A DNA stretch of 19,749 nt, from positions 1 through 19,749 of the forward strand of contig CALBKQ010000024.1 of NCBI GenBank assembly GCA_937895645.1, read 5' to 3'. The DNA comes from an uncultured Clostridia bacterium. Its GTDB lineage: Bacteria; Bacillota; Clostridia; Oscillospirales; Acutalibacteraceae. A model generated the notes under the pieces. It was not told where the DNA came from. It did not search any database and worked only from the letters and a program-made list of their open reading frames with translations. Every line of letters starts with the position of its first letter. Position 1 is the first letter of the stretch. Both the position numbers and the translations under genes were made by a program. Shown here in pieces: positions 8,525 through 16,807 of the stretch.

Positions 8525-10333
8525 TTACCCTAAATCGTGTTGATTTGTAATTGTAATTTCAGGTTTTTTCATACCCATTGTTTCAAGAACAACTATCTCA
8601 TTTTCTTCTTTAAGAAGACAACCTGGAAGATAAAGCGATTTTTGTGGACCAACTTTCCAATATCTACCAAGGTTAAACCCGTTAACCCATACATAACCTT
8701 TATCAAAGTTGTCAAGATGAACAAAACAATCAGCCTTTGAGTCAGCCTTGAATGTTCCTTTATAGAACATAGCACCATTGTCCTTGTTAAAACTTTCAAC
8801 AGGTTTGTATGTAAGCTTATCAAGATTATCAAGTGGTAAAGTCCAGACATCATAACCCATCTGACGCTGATTTGCAATATAGATGTCAGAAAAGCCCTTT
8901 CTGTCCATCATCTTTTCGCCATAGTTAACGCGTCCCATAGTATCAACAAGAAGACCGATTTTCTTTTCGCCATCAACAGAGCCGATAAATACCGTTGTTG
9001 TGTCCTGGTCATCTTTTGTAAATTTCTTGAAGATTGAGCCAAGAGAGATTTTTCCACTTTGTGTGTAAACTGTTCTGTCAATGAATTTCTTGTATTTATC
9101 GTCAACATAAACAAAGCCGAAATCGTGAACATTTCTAATCATCAATGGGATTGGGTCATAGTGGCCTTTGATTACTGTTTCATAGTAAATCATACCAAAG
9201 TTCTGACCAAAATATTCCATGCTTTCAGGAACAGGCACTCTATGCTTTTCGCCGATATTATCAAGATTTTCAAAAAGACTTGCAGATTCAGTGAGCGAAA
9301 CTTTTCCGATTGTCTGAAGTTCGGGAGAAGGTGGTAACTCTTGCATTTCAAGTCCTTGGTGCTTATGTAACAACTGGCGTACTGCGTGGTAAGCAGGGGT
9401 ATAATCGCCCCATTCATTAAGAAGTGCACAGTAGTCATAACTTGTGATTGTTGGCTCATAAGCCTTACCTGGATTATGGTTTGCACCTGCGTTAAATCCA
9501 AAGTTTGTACCACCATGGAACATATAGAAGTTGAAACTTGCACCACAGTCTAAAAAGTCCTGAACTTCTTTAACAATTTCGTCAGCTTTTCTTGTGTGGT
9601 GAATATCACGCCAATGGTCAAACCAACCACACCAGAACTCACCACACATATTAGGTCCGTCATTTTCGAAATCCTTTAAGCAGTTAAAAGCAGTTTTTGC
9701 CTTTGAACCAAAATTAAGAACTTTATAAATGTGTGGTAATGAGCCACCTGAAATCATATTCTTCCAGTTGCCGTCAGATGTGAAAAGAGGAACATCAATT
9801 CCACAATCGCGTGTAAGTTTTTCAACAAAACGAAGATAATCCTTATCGTTACCGTAAGAACCATATTCGTTTTCAACCTGCATTGCAATAATGTTACCAC
9901 CATTAGTCATTAAAAGTGGCTTTAATCTGCCAAGCAACTCTTTGTAGTAACGCTCAATACAAGTGAGAAAATCAGGGTACATACAACGGATTTGCATATT
10001 TTTATCTTTAAGTAACCACGCAGGAAGTCCGCCGAAGTCCCATTCAGCACAGATATATGGGCCGGGTCTTACAATACAATAAAGACCAACTTTCTGTGCA
10101 GTTTTCACAAAACGCTCAATGTCAAGAATACCGTCAAAATTGAATTCACCGGGTTTTGGTTCGTGAAGATTCCAACAAGTGTATGTTTCAACTGTGTTGA
10201 ATCCTGCCAATTTAAGTTTTGTAAGACGGTCTTCCCAGTATTCAGGCACAGTACGGAAATAGTGCATAGCACCTGAATAGATTTTGAACGGCTTACCGTC
10301 CATGTAGAATTCTTTGTTTTTAATTTCAAACAT
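8525..10333 (-). CDS. Glycoside hydrolase family 35 beta-galactosidase
   Basis: Retaining beta-galactosidase acting on terminal beta-galactosides, probably cytoplasmic since there is no signal peptide. The GH35 catalytic barrel covers about residues 5-330: YSGAMHYFRTVPEYWEDRL, RPGPYICAEWDFGGLPAWL, QVENEYGSYG with the proton-donor Glu156, and CGEFWCGWFDHW with the nucleophile Glu232. The C-terminal half contains beta-sandwich domains ending in VWVNGFNLGRYW and the LPGCLL segment. At 602 residues it resembles compact bacterial enzymes such as streptococcal BgaC. ATG at 10333 is chosen because AGAGG sits 8 nt upstream; an in-frame GTG at 10342 overlaps that SD. It is the last gene of the five-gene - strand operon, 18 nt after the acyltransferase. 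Confidence 0.95.
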   Translation of the reverse strand: MFEIKNKEFYMDGKPFKIYSGAMHYFRTVPEYWEDRLTKLKLAGFNTVETYTCWNLHEPKPGEFNFDGILDIERFVKTAQKVGLYCIVRPGPYICAEWDFGGLPAWLLKDKNMQIRCMYPDFLTCIERYYKELLGRLKPLLMTNGGNIIAMQVENEYGSYGNDKDYLRFVEKLTRDCGIDVPLFTSDGNWKNMISGGSLPHIYKVLNFGSKAKTAFNCLKDFENDGPNMCGEFWCGWFDHWRDIHHTRKADEIVKEVQDFLDCGASFNFYMFHGGTNFGFNAGANHNPGKAYEPTITSYDYCALLNEWGDYTPAYHAVRQLLHKHQGLEMQELPPSPELQTIGKVSLTESASLFENLDNIGEKHRVPVPESMEYFGQNFGMIYYETVIKGHYDPIPLMIRNVHDFGFVYVDDKYKKFIDRTVYTQSGKISLGSIFKKFTKDDQDTTTVFIGSVDGEKKIGLLVDTMGRVNYGEKMMDRKGFSDIYIANQRQMGYDVWTLPLDNLDKLTYKPVESFNKDNGAMFYKGTFKADSKADCFVHLDNFDKGYVWVNGFNLGRYWKVGPQKSLYLPGCLLKEENEIVVLETMGMKKPEITITNQHDLG

Positions 10334-10351
10334 TGTTTTCACCTCTTGTTT

Positions 10352-11446
10352 TTATACAATGTATTTTTTTAGAATTGGAATATGATTTAATATAAAAGAT
10401 ATTGCGTAAGAAATAGTTGCAACAGCAACAGTTAGTATAATAATAGAAATAACAGGGTGGAATGAAAGTGTAGTGATTTCTAGTTTTGTTTTGAAAATAT
10501 CAAGCACAAGAATGTGAACAAGATACACTCCAAAACTATATTTTGAGAAGAACGAAATAAGCTTTGAGGCTAGTCCTTGTAATTCTATTTTTGAAAGCAC
10601 ATATTTTGCAAAAATAAATACTGCAACTGCTAGTAATAACACATTAATGGTGTGATTTTCAAAAAAGTCTGCGTTTGCTTTGTTGTTTCTTAATGAAATC
10701 CAGTCTGTGAAAAATGCAGTGAAGAGATAGGCAATAAAGCCAATTACATAAGCAACAATCCGCAAAGACTTTTTTATGTCATAATGGCTTATATAATAAC
10801 CAAGCACAAAATACAAAACAAAACCTGATGTGAAATTAAAATATACATTGTCAAAAGCAGCTGAAATCGCCTTAAGCAAATCTGTTGTGTGTGGTATTTT
10901 CAGTATTTGAAGAAGATTGATTGTTCTTGGAATCAAAAAAGAAAAAATAAAACCAATAACAATAAAATATTGTGTTGCCGATTTACTTGCCGTAATTTTT
11001 CTTAAAAGAGGAACAATTACATATAATCCTGCAATCATAAACAAAAACCACAAATGATAATTTCCTCTAACAAAAATGAGAACACCATCACGTAAGGATT
11101 TTCCATTAAGCACGTTATATGTAGCATAAACAGCAGACCAGAATATAAAGGCGGTGACAATTCTTAAAATGTTTTTGCCATAAAGTTTTTTAAGAGTCAG
11201 TGGTTTGTTGTTGTCTAAAAATAATGCACCACTAATCATTACAAAAACTGGTACACCCCAACGCACAGCAGAATCAGTAAAATTAAAGACGTCCCATTCA
11301 AAAGAACCAAGTTCAACTTTTTTGAAGTTTTGTGCAGCCACATGAAGAATGATTACTGCAAATGTAGCAAGAACTCTCAAATAATCATAATAAGGTGTTC
11401 TGGGGTTAAGTTTTAATGTAGATTTTTCTGTTGTTAAAACATCCAT
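10352..11446 (-). CDS. Acyltransferase-3 family membrane protein (putative O-acetyltransferase)
   Basis: Polytopic membrane acyltransferase of the Acyl_transf_3 (PF01757) family, which transfers acyl groups, usually acetyl, to cell-surface sugars. It is 364 residues with about ten hydrophobic helices. The N-terminal signature RTPYYDYLRVLATFAVIILHV contains the conserved histidine, and RWGVPVFVMISGALFL follows. The YHLWFLFMIAGLYVIVPLL segment matches the WecH/OafB-like pattern. It lies 12 nt after the DMP19 gene and 18 nt before the GH35 gene. A role in modifying a wall or capsule glycan is plausible given the CapD-like enzyme divergently encoded from the same promoter region, but the acceptor is unknown. 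Confidence 0.87.
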   Translation of the reverse strand: MDVLTTEKSTLKLNPRTPYYDYLRVLATFAVIILHVAAQNFKKVELGSFEWDVFNFTDSAVRWGVPVFVMISGALFLDNNKPLTLKKLYGKNILRIVTAFIFWSAVYATYNVLNGKSLRDGVLIFVRGNYHLWFLFMIAGLYVIVPLLRKITASKSATQYFIVIGFIFSFLIPRTINLLQILKIPHTTDLLKAISAAFDNVYFNFTSGFVLYFVLGYYISHYDIKKSLRIVAYVIGFIAYLFTAFFTDWISLRNNKANADFFENHTINVLLLAVAVFIFAKYVLSKIELQGLASKLISFFSKYSFGVYLVHILVLDIFKTKLEITTLSFHPVISIIILTVAVATISYAISFILNHIPILKKYIV

Positions 11447-11458
11447 AGTTGTTACCGA

Positions 11459-11860
11459 TTAAATCTCAATATTTTCGTTTGCGTATGCTTGTAAAATATC
11501 TGTTACCAGGTTTTCGTTATCATAAAAGAAATTGTCACATTCACTGAGAATGTTGTCAAGTTCTTCATTTTCTTCTTCCGCAGATTTCAAGAAAACATCA
11601 TAAGCCTTTTGCAAATTGTTTCCTAAATCTGTTGGTAAAACTTCACACAGATTTGCGACGGCTTTTGCTAAATCACCACAATTTGATACATTATAGAAAA
11701 ACTGTGCGTGACCACCATTGTTGATTTCACTATCATAGGTCATAAGTGCGTCATATGGTGCACCGATTTCTTCCTGTGACCATAATTCCCATAAGTAATT
11801 CCACTTAATCTGTTCTTCGGTAAGTGCCTCTTTTTTCTTGAAAATATTAAAAAGTCCCAT
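11459..11860 (-). CDS. DMP19/DUF4375 family protein
   Basis: A 133-residue acidic cytoplasmic protein. The conserved core YDSEINNGGHAQFFYN (residues about 43-58), followed by a helical region and a Tyr/Asp-rich end (CDNFFYDNENL), matches the DUF4375/DMP19 family. The founding member, Neisseria DMP19, is a DNA-mimic protein that binds a transcription factor, but most homologues are uncharacterised. The start is supported by AAGGAAAT about nine bases before ATG. It lies 3 nt after the RlmD-like gene and 12 nt before the acyltransferase, in the same operon. No function beyond family membership can be claimed. Confidence 0.78.
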   Translation of the reverse strand: MGLFNIFKKKEALTEEQIKWNYLWELWSQEEIGAPYDALMTYDSEINNGGHAQFFYNVSNCGDLAKAVANLCEVLPTDLGNNLQKAYDVFLKSAEEENEELDNILSECDNFFYDNENLVTDILQAYANENIEI

Positions 11861-11863
11861 AAT

Positions 11864-13015
11864 CTATTTCCTTTCAATTAAACATACACATTCTACATGG
11901 TCGGTGTGTGGAAACATGTCCACAGGTTGAATTTTTTTTACTTTATATCCATTTTTACAGAGATACAGTAAATCTCTTGCTAATGTTTCAGGGTTGCAAC
12001 TTACATAAACTACTTTTTGGGGGTTGAGTTTTATAAGAGAAGATAAAAAAGGCACATCACTGCCAGCGCGGGCAGGGTCCATTATAACTGCGTCAATTTT
12101 CTCGTCACTGTTTGCCAAATCAACCATAAACTTACCTGCATCAGCAGTAAAGAATTTTATATTTTCAATACCATTGAGTTTTGCATTTTCTTTAGCATCT
12201 TTTACGGCGTCTTTGTTAATTTCAACACCTAAGACATTTTTAACATTCTTACTTGCGATAAGACCGATTGTACCTGTACCACAATAAGCGTCAATAATAC
12301 GCTCATCACCTTTGAAATCAGCATACTCAAGGGCTTTGTTGTATAAAAATTCAGTCTGCACAGGGTTAATTTGATAAAACGCCTTTGGAGAAATACGGAA
12401 TTTAAGTCCGCAAAGTTCTTCTGTAATTTTACCATCACCAAAAAGAACTTCACTTTTGTCGCCTAATACCATACTTGTGAATTTGTTGTTGATATTCTGC
12501 ACAATAGTTGTGATTGCAGGATGTCTGCCCACAAGTGCATTGATAAATGAACGTTTTGATGGGAATTGTGGTGTAGCTGTTACAAGCACTACCATAACTT
12601 CACCACTACGGAATGCAGTTTTCACAAGAACATGTCGTAAAAATCCTTGTCTTGTAACTTCGTCATAAGGCTTTAACTTAAAACTTTTAAGCAGTTTCTT
12701 TACAGTATTTGCAATTTCGTCAGCTTTAGGGTCTGTTAGCATACAGCTTTCAATATCAACAATTTTATGAGTTGACGACTGATAAACACCAGCAATGGTT
12801 TGTCCGTTTCTGCCACGACCAAAGGCATATTGTGCCTTGTTGCGATAATTATACGGATTTTCCATACCAATAATTTCTTCTACATGGCAGAACTTTCCTA
12901 AAAGACGAATAACTTTTACTTGTTTATGTCTTAATTGTTCTTCATATGAAAGATTTAATAACTGACATCCGCCACATTTTTTAGCGTGGGGGCAGATTTG
13001 TTTTGACTTGTTCAT
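11864..13015 (-). CDS. RlmD-type RNA (uracil-C5) methyltransferase without TRAM domain
   Basis: Second RumA-family m5U methyltransferase in the window (383 residues). The iron-sulfur ligands are Cys8, Cys14 and Cys17 (CPHAKKCGGC) with Cys91 in DIESCMLTDP. The methyltransferase domain has IIDAYCGTGTIGLIAS, the catalytic-loop YVSCNPETLARD and C-terminal DMFPHTDHVECV. The usual DPPR motif reads DPARAGSD. The protein starts almost directly at the Fe-S site, so the N-terminal TRAM RNA-binding domain of the 3641-4987 paralogue is absent. No upstream in-frame extension exists, because the stop of the preceding gene is 2 nt away. It probably modifies an rRNA uracil, but the target is unknown. Confidence 0.88.
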   Translation of the reverse strand: MNKSKQICPHAKKCGGCQLLNLSYEEQLRHKQVKVIRLLGKFCHVEEIIGMENPYNYRNKAQYAFGRGRNGQTIAGVYQSSTHKIVDIESCMLTDPKADEIANTVKKLLKSFKLKPYDEVTRQGFLRHVLVKTAFRSGEVMVVLVTATPQFPSKRSFINALVGRHPAITTIVQNINNKFTSMVLGDKSEVLFGDGKITEELCGLKFRISPKAFYQINPVQTEFLYNKALEYADFKGDERIIDAYCGTGTIGLIASKNVKNVLGVEINKDAVKDAKENAKLNGIENIKFFTADAGKFMVDLANSDEKIDAVIMDPARAGSDVPFLSSLIKLNPQKVVYVSCNPETLARDLLYLCKNGYKVKKIQPVDMFPHTDHVECVCLIERK

Positions 13016-13017
13016 AA

Positions 13018-13335
13018 TTAACCTATTTTTCTACCATTTTTTATTTCAAACTTTCCAAAGAAAGGAACTTTAATATAGCCGTTGAATGTAGTGTCACTTG
13101 TAAATTCTACAAAAATCTGAACAGATACCTTTCCCATAATTTCAATATCTGCTTTTCCGCTTAAAGTATTACCGCTTTCAACAATATCGTAAACTGTAAA
13201 ATCAGGGATAGTTTTAATAGAGTCGGTTTCAACAGAAAATGCGTATTCACCGTTATTGTCAGTAATATCAACAATGGCGCTTCCACTAATCATTGAAGTT
13301 TCAATAGTGCCTGTCCATCTGCCTAAACCAATCAT
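13018..13335 (-). CDS. Small hypothetical beta-rich protein
   Basis: A 105-residue protein not recognised as a named family. The sequence alternates polar and hydrophobic residues (SAIVDITDNNGEYAFSVET, TLSGKADIEIMGKVSVQIFVEF), suggesting a small beta-sheet or barrel domain. It has no signal peptide, membrane segment or cysteine. The start at 13335 is fixed by a strong GGGAGG seven bases upstream; the in-frame ATG at 13350 overlaps that SD and is rejected. It is the promoter-proximal gene of the five-gene - strand operon and ends 2 nt before the RlmD-like gene. It could be a ligand-binding or lipocalin-like protein, but this is only a guess from the beta-rich pattern. Confidence 0.7.
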   Translation of the reverse strand: MIGLGRWTGTIETSMISGSAIVDITDNNGEYAFSVETDSIKTIPDFTVYDIVESGNTLSGKADIEIMGKVSVQIFVEFTSDTTFNGYIKVPFFGKFEIKNGRKIG

Positions 13336-13364
13336 ATTTGTTCCTCCCATATTTAATCAGTATA

Positions 13365-13393
13365 ATTTTAACATTCAGGAATGAAAATGTAAA
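13365..13393 (-). promoter_or_regulatory. Sigma-70-type promoter of the 13335-8525 operon
   Basis: On the - strand the sequence reads TTTACA (13393-13388), a 17-bp spacer, then TAAAAT (13370-13365). The predicted transcript start is near 13358, about 23 nt upstream of the ATG at 13335. Confidence 0.7.
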
Positions 13394-13434
13394 GCAAAAC
13401 AATAAAATAATGCGCAAATAGGTTATACTTTCCG

Positions 13435-13463
13435 TTGACAATGTTAGCAAATAAGAGTAAAAT
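13435..13463 (+). promoter_or_regulatory. Strong sigma-70-type promoter of the CapD/PglF-like gene
   Basis: A perfect TTGACA (13435-13440), a 17-bp spacer and TAAAAT (13458-13463). The predicted start is near 13470, some 20 nt before the SD at 13489-13494. This is the best promoter match in the window and lies back-to-back with the - strand promoter. Confidence 0.85.
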
Positions 13464-13488
13464 ACTATGTTAAGAATGATTTTATAAT

Positions 13489-13494
13489 GAGGTG
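13489..13494 (+). promoter_or_regulatory. Ribosome binding site that selects a TTG start
   Basis: GAGGTG lies six bases upstream of TTG 13501. The only other nearby start, GTG 13492, is inside this SD and has none of its own, so TTG is the more likely initiator. Confidence 0.6.
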
Positions 13495-13500
13495 AAATTT

Positions 13501-15369
13501 TTGAAGAAGTTTTTTACCCGTTCAAGAATGCAACAACTTTTAATGATAATGTTCGACATTATTGTTGTTAATGGCTCATATTTTCTTTCGCTGTTTTTAC
13601 ATAACTTTTTTAGATTTTATGAGGGTGAAATTGAAAAACTTGCAGTTCGTATACCTTACGTAACTGTTGTTTATATAGGACTTTTCCTTGCTCGAAAATT
13701 GTATAGAAATTTATGGAAGTATATGGGATTCTATGAACTTACGAATACAGTTCTCTGTGCAGGCTTTGCTACAGCAATATGCTTTACAATCGACTATATA
13801 TTTATGAAGGCAGGTCATATTTTTGGTATCAACTGCCCTCCTTTTGCTGTATATGTTGAGGCATTTTTGTTTATCTGTATGTTCTGTTCAGGTATACGAA
13901 CATTCTATAAAGCATATCGTGCAATGCGCTCAGATAAAAATCGTCGTCGTGGCGTTGCCAACAAGCGCATTATGATTATCGGCGCAGGCGATATGGCAAA
14001 CTCAGTTCTCTATGAAATGAGCATTTCAGGTTACAAATTCGGCTCACCTGTTGTAATTGTTGATGATGACGAAAAAAAACAGAAGCTCAGAATTCGTGGT
14101 ATTCCTGTTGCGGGTGGAATTGCAGATATTCCAAGACTTGTAAAAGAGTTTGATGTAAACGAGATTATTTATTGTATTCCGTCAGCAACGGCTCAGCGTA
14201 AGCGTGAAATTCTTGAAATAGCCATGGCAACAGGTTGCAATCTTAAAACTGCGCCTAATATTGACGAACTCGGCGGACCAAACAAGTCATATACAGATAA
14301 AATCCGTAAGGTTGATGTGCTTGACTTGCTTTCTCGTCCTGAAATCAAACTTGACCCTGATGTTTGTAAATATGTTACAGGCGAAACAGTACTTGTAACA
14401 GGTGGTGGCGGCTCAATCGGTAGTGAACTTTGCCGACAGATTGCAAGATACCAGCCTGAAAAAATTGTTATTTTCGATATTTACGAAAATAATGCATTTA
14501 CTCTTAAAAACTCACTTGATAGAAAGTATTGTGGTGCACCACAAATTGAAATCCGTATAGGTTCTGTTCGTGACCTTAACAGACTTCGCGAAATTTTTGA
14601 AGAGTTTAATCCTTCGTCAGTTTTCCATGCAGCAGCACACAAACACGTTCCTTTAATGGAAGATAGTCCTTACGAAGCAGTTAAGAACAACATTCTTGGT
14701 ACATATAATACCGCTTTATGCGCTAATGAATACGGAGTTAAAAATTTTGTTCTTCTTTCAACGGACAAGGCTGTTAACCCTACAAATGTTATGGGTGCTA
14801 CTAAGCGTGTATGCGAACTTGTTGTTCAGCATTTCAGTAAGATTACAAAAGGCACAAAGTTTGCAGCAGTTCGTTTTGGTAATGTTCTTGGTTCAAATGG
14901 TAGTGTTATTCCAATTTTCAAAGAACAGCTTGAACAGGGTGGCCCAATTACAGTTACTCACCCTGATATTACCCGTTACTTTATGACTATTCCTGAAGCA
15001 AGTCAGCTTGTTGTACAAGCCGGTGGCCTTGCTAAAGGTGGTGAAATTTTTGTTCTTGATATGGGTGAGCCTGTAAAGATTGTATCTCTTGCAGAAAATC
15101 TTATTCGTCTTTCAGGATTTGAGCCATATAAAGATATTGAAATTCAGTTTACAGGTCTTCGTCCAGGCGAAAAACTTTATGAAGAACTTTCAATGGAAGA
15201 AGAACTTGACGAAAGGCAAAAAACAGGTAACGACAAGATTTTTGTTACAAAGCCATTGGCTATTGACGATGAACAAATTGAAAAAGATATTAAAGCAATC
15301 GCAGACTTAAAGCCTGACGAAGTGCGTGATTATCTTAAACGTCTTGTTCCTAATTATAAGCACAAATAA
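13501..15369 (+). CDS. Membrane nucleotide-sugar 4,6-dehydratase (CapD/PglF/WbpM type)
   Basis: Large membrane-anchored SDR enzyme that typically converts UDP-GlcNAc to a 4-keto-6-deoxy sugar for capsule, wall polysaccharide or glycoprotein glycans. It is 622 residues from TTG. Four hydrophobic helices (about 12-130) are followed by a first Rossmann-like domain (IMIIGAGDMANSVL) and then the catalytic SDR domain with VLVTGGGGSIGSEL (about 297-310) and FHAAAHKHVPLMEDSP. The active-site segment reads STDKAVNPTNVMGATKR. The usual SDR Tyr is Met, as known for the WbpM/PglF/CapD subfamily. The C-terminal LRPGEKLYEELSM is typical. It is divergent from the acyltransferase/GH35 operon and 29 nt upstream of ilvE. 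Confidence 0.93.
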   Translation: MKKFFTRSRMQQLLMIMFDIIVVNGSYFLSLFLHNFFRFYEGEIEKLAVRIPYVTVVYIGLFLARKLYRNLWKYMGFYELTNTVLCAGFATAICFTIDYIFMKAGHIFGINCPPFAVYVEAFLFICMFCSGIRTFYKAYRAMRSDKNRRRGVANKRIMIIGAGDMANSVLYEMSISGYKFGSPVVIVDDDEKKQKLRIRGIPVAGGIADIPRLVKEFDVNEIIYCIPSATAQRKREILEIAMATGCNLKTAPNIDELGGPNKSYTDKIRKVDVLDLLSRPEIKLDPDVCKYVTGETVLVTGGGGSIGSELCRQIARYQPEKIVIFDIYENNAFTLKNSLDRKYCGAPQIEIRIGSVRDLNRLREIFEEFNPSSVFHAAAHKHVPLMEDSPYEAVKNNILGTYNTALCANEYGVKNFVLLSTDKAVNPTNVMGATKRVCELVVQHFSKITKGTKFAAVRFGNVLGSNGSVIPIFKEQLEQGGPITVTHPDITRYFMTIPEASQLVVQAGGLAKGGEIFVLDMGEPVKIVSLAENLIRLSGFEPYKDIEIQFTGLRPGEKLYEELSMEEELDERQKTGNDKIFVTKPLAIDDEQIEKDIKAIADLKPDEVRDYLKRLVPNYKHK

Positions 15370-15398
15370 TCTATTTTCACATATTGGAGATGTCGCAA

Positions 15399-16463
15399 AT
15401 GCAAATCAAAATTCAGAAAACAACTACACCAAAAGCAAAACCTGATTGGAAAAATCTTGGCTTTGGTCATATATTCACAGACCATATGTTTATTATGGAC
15501 TATGACGAGGGACAAGGTTGGCACGACGCAAGAGTTGTACCATATCAACCTGTAGTGCTTGACCCATCAGCACTTGTTTTTCATTACGCTCAGGAATGCT
15601 TTGAAGGGCTTAAAGCATATCGCTGTGCAGACGGTAGTGTTCAACTTTTTCGTCCTGACAAGAATGCTGAGAGAATGCAGTCAACACACGATAGACTTTG
15701 TATTCCACAAATCCCTGTTGCAGATTTCGTAGAGGCAGTTAAAACTCTTGTTTCTGTTGATAAAGATTGGGTTCCATCAGAGCCTGATACAAGCCTTTAT
15801 ATCAGACCATTCACAATCGCAACTGAGCCTGTTCTTGGCGTTAAAGCATCGGCAAGTTATCAGTTTATCATTATCTGCTCACCATCAGGTGCTTATTATG
15901 CAGAGGGTCTTAATCCTGTTAAAATTTATGTTGAAGAAGAATTTGTACGTGCATGTCCAGGTGGCACAGGTTCTATTAAATGCGGCGGTAACTATGCAGC
16001 ATCTATGGCAGCAGGTGAAAAAGCACATAAACTTGGTTATTCACAGGTGCTTTGGCTTGATGGCGTTGAAAGAAAGTATGTTGAAGAAGTTGGCGCTATG
16101 AACATTATGTTCAAGCTTAACGGCGAAATTTATACAGCAGCTACATCAGGTACAGTTCTTCCTGGTATCACAAGAATGAGTTGTATTGAAGTTCTTAAAA
16201 ATTGGGGCTATAAAGTAAACGAAGGCAAACTTGCTATTGATACAATTATGGAAGCAGGCAAAAACGGAACTCTTGAAGAAGTATTCGGTACAGGTACTGC
16301 AGCAGTTATTTCACCGGTAGGTTCACTTCGATACAAGGATGATGTTGTCGAAATCAATAATTTTGAAATCGGCGAACTTACACAGAAACTTTATGATACC
16401 CTTACAGGTATTCAGTATGGCAAAATCGAAGATACATTCGGTTGGACGGTAAAAGTTGATTAA
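15399..16463 (+). CDS. ilvE: Branched-chain amino acid aminotransferase (type II)
   Basis: PLP-dependent fold-type IV transaminase interconverting Leu/Ile/Val and their 2-keto acids, with glutamate as the common partner. It is 354 residues. The PLP lysine is Lys194 in GTGSIKCGGNYAASM, and Glu230 in EEVGAMNIMF contacts the cofactor. QECFEGLKAYR and VLGVKASASYQF are further BCAT-type II hallmarks. ATG 15399 is favoured because GGAG (15386-15389) lies 9 nt upstream; an in-frame TTG (15384) and ATG (15390) overlap this SD. It follows the dehydratase by only 29 nt without a terminator, so the two are probably co-transcribed. A strong terminator follows. Confidence 0.95.
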   Translation: MQIKIQKTTTPKAKPDWKNLGFGHIFTDHMFIMDYDEGQGWHDARVVPYQPVVLDPSALVFHYAQECFEGLKAYRCADGSVQLFRPDKNAERMQSTHDRLCIPQIPVADFVEAVKTLVSVDKDWVPSEPDTSLYIRPFTIATEPVLGVKASASYQFIIICSPSGAYYAEGLNPVKIYVEEEFVRACPGGTGSIKCGGNYAASMAAGEKAHKLGYSQVLWLDGVERKYVEEVGAMNIMFKLNGEIYTAATSGTVLPGITRMSCIEVLKNWGYKVNEGKLAIDTIMEAGKNGTLEEVFGTGTAAVISPVGSLRYKDDVVEINNFEIGELTQKLYDTLTGIQYGKIEDTFGWTVKVD

Positions 16464-16474
16464 TAAAATTAAGT

Positions 16475-16505
16475 AAAAATGACCACCAGATTGGTGGTCA
16501 TTTTT
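16475..16505 (+). terminator. Intrinsic terminator after ilvE
   Basis: A perfect 14-bp inverted repeat pairs 16475-16488 with 16492-16505 around a GAT loop. The outer A-T tracts give a T-run on either strand, so it can also end the convergent small gene, whose stop codon (16498-16500) lies inside the stem. Confidence 0.93.
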
Positions 16506-16695
16506 GTTGTATTATTTTTGATTTGAAGTCAAAAATAATTTTACTTCGTGTTAATTCAAAACAGTTATCAACTTCTGGATAAGGTATATTTGGACTCCCC
16601 ACAATTTCTCTAAATAATCGATTTATTCTTTTTCTATGTTTTACAGAATATTCTGGTTCAGGTAAAAAATTGTAATTTTCAATATTTTCTGACAT
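16498..16695 (-). CDS. Small hypothetical protein (65 aa) divergent from an Xre regulator
   Basis: A short basic, cytoplasmic-looking protein. The N-terminal part (LPEPEYSVKHRKRINRLFREI) resembles the leading segment of various Firmicutes small or anti-sigma-type proteins, where a PEPEY-type motif precedes a charged helix. Here no membrane segment or further domain follows, so it may be a reduced member. No function is recognised. The start at 16695 is chosen because TGGAGA lies about six bases upstream. The frame is open to 16908, but the upstream part is hydrophobic antisense of the Xre gene and has no SD. A TTGATT/TATAAT promoter and two operator-like repeats lie in front of it. Its stop lies within the shared terminator. 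Confidence 0.62.
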   Translation of the reverse strand: MSENIENYNFLPEPEYSVKHRKRINRLFREIVGSPNIPYPEVDNCFELTRSKIIFDFKSKIIQQK

Positions 16696-16714
16696 AGGTA
16701 TCTCCATTGCTTTT

Positions 16715-16733
16715 ATATTTGGTATAACTAAAT
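16715..16733. repeat. Operator-like repeat, copy 1
   Basis: ATATTTGGTATAACTAAAT matches copy 2 (16739-16757) at 17 of 19 positions, with starts 24 bp apart. Its 15-bp core is an imperfect dyad centred at 16725. It covers the predicted transcript start of the 65-aa gene. Confidence 0.7.
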
Positions 16734-16735
16734 TT

Positions 16736-16764
16736 ATTATATTTGGTATTACGAAATAAATCAA
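16736..16764 (-). promoter_or_regulatory. Promoter of the 65-aa gene
   Basis: On the - strand the sequence reads TTGATT (16764-16759), a 17-bp spacer, then a perfect TATAAT (16741-16736). The predicted start is near 16729. Repeat copy 2 fills the spacer and copy 1 covers the start site, the layout expected for repression. Confidence 0.7.
16739..16757. repeat. Operator-like repeat, copy 2
   Basis: ATATTTGGTATTACGAAAT. The inner 15 bases form a dyad with six of seven paired positions matching, centred at 16749. It lies between the -35 and -10 of the divergent small gene and close upstream of the Xre -10 region. Confidence 0.7.
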
Positions 16765-16777
16765 GCCTTTTTTAACA

Positions 16778-16783
16778 TATAAT
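16778..16783 (+). promoter_or_regulatory. Probable -10 element of the Xre gene
   Basis: A perfect TATAAT about 10 bp before the SD region (AAAAGGTGG, 16791-16799). No good -35 is present at 16-18 bp spacing (AATAAA-like), so the promoter is weak or aided by a factor. The predicted leader is very short. Confidence 0.45.
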
Positions 16784-16807
16784 ATCGTTGAAAAGGTGGT
16801 GAGCAAC

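Noticed and set aside
9059..9546. Open frames overlapping the GH35 gene on both strands
   Set aside because: The GH35 reading frame is complete and shows catalytic motifs; the alternatives have shadow-type composition and no SD.
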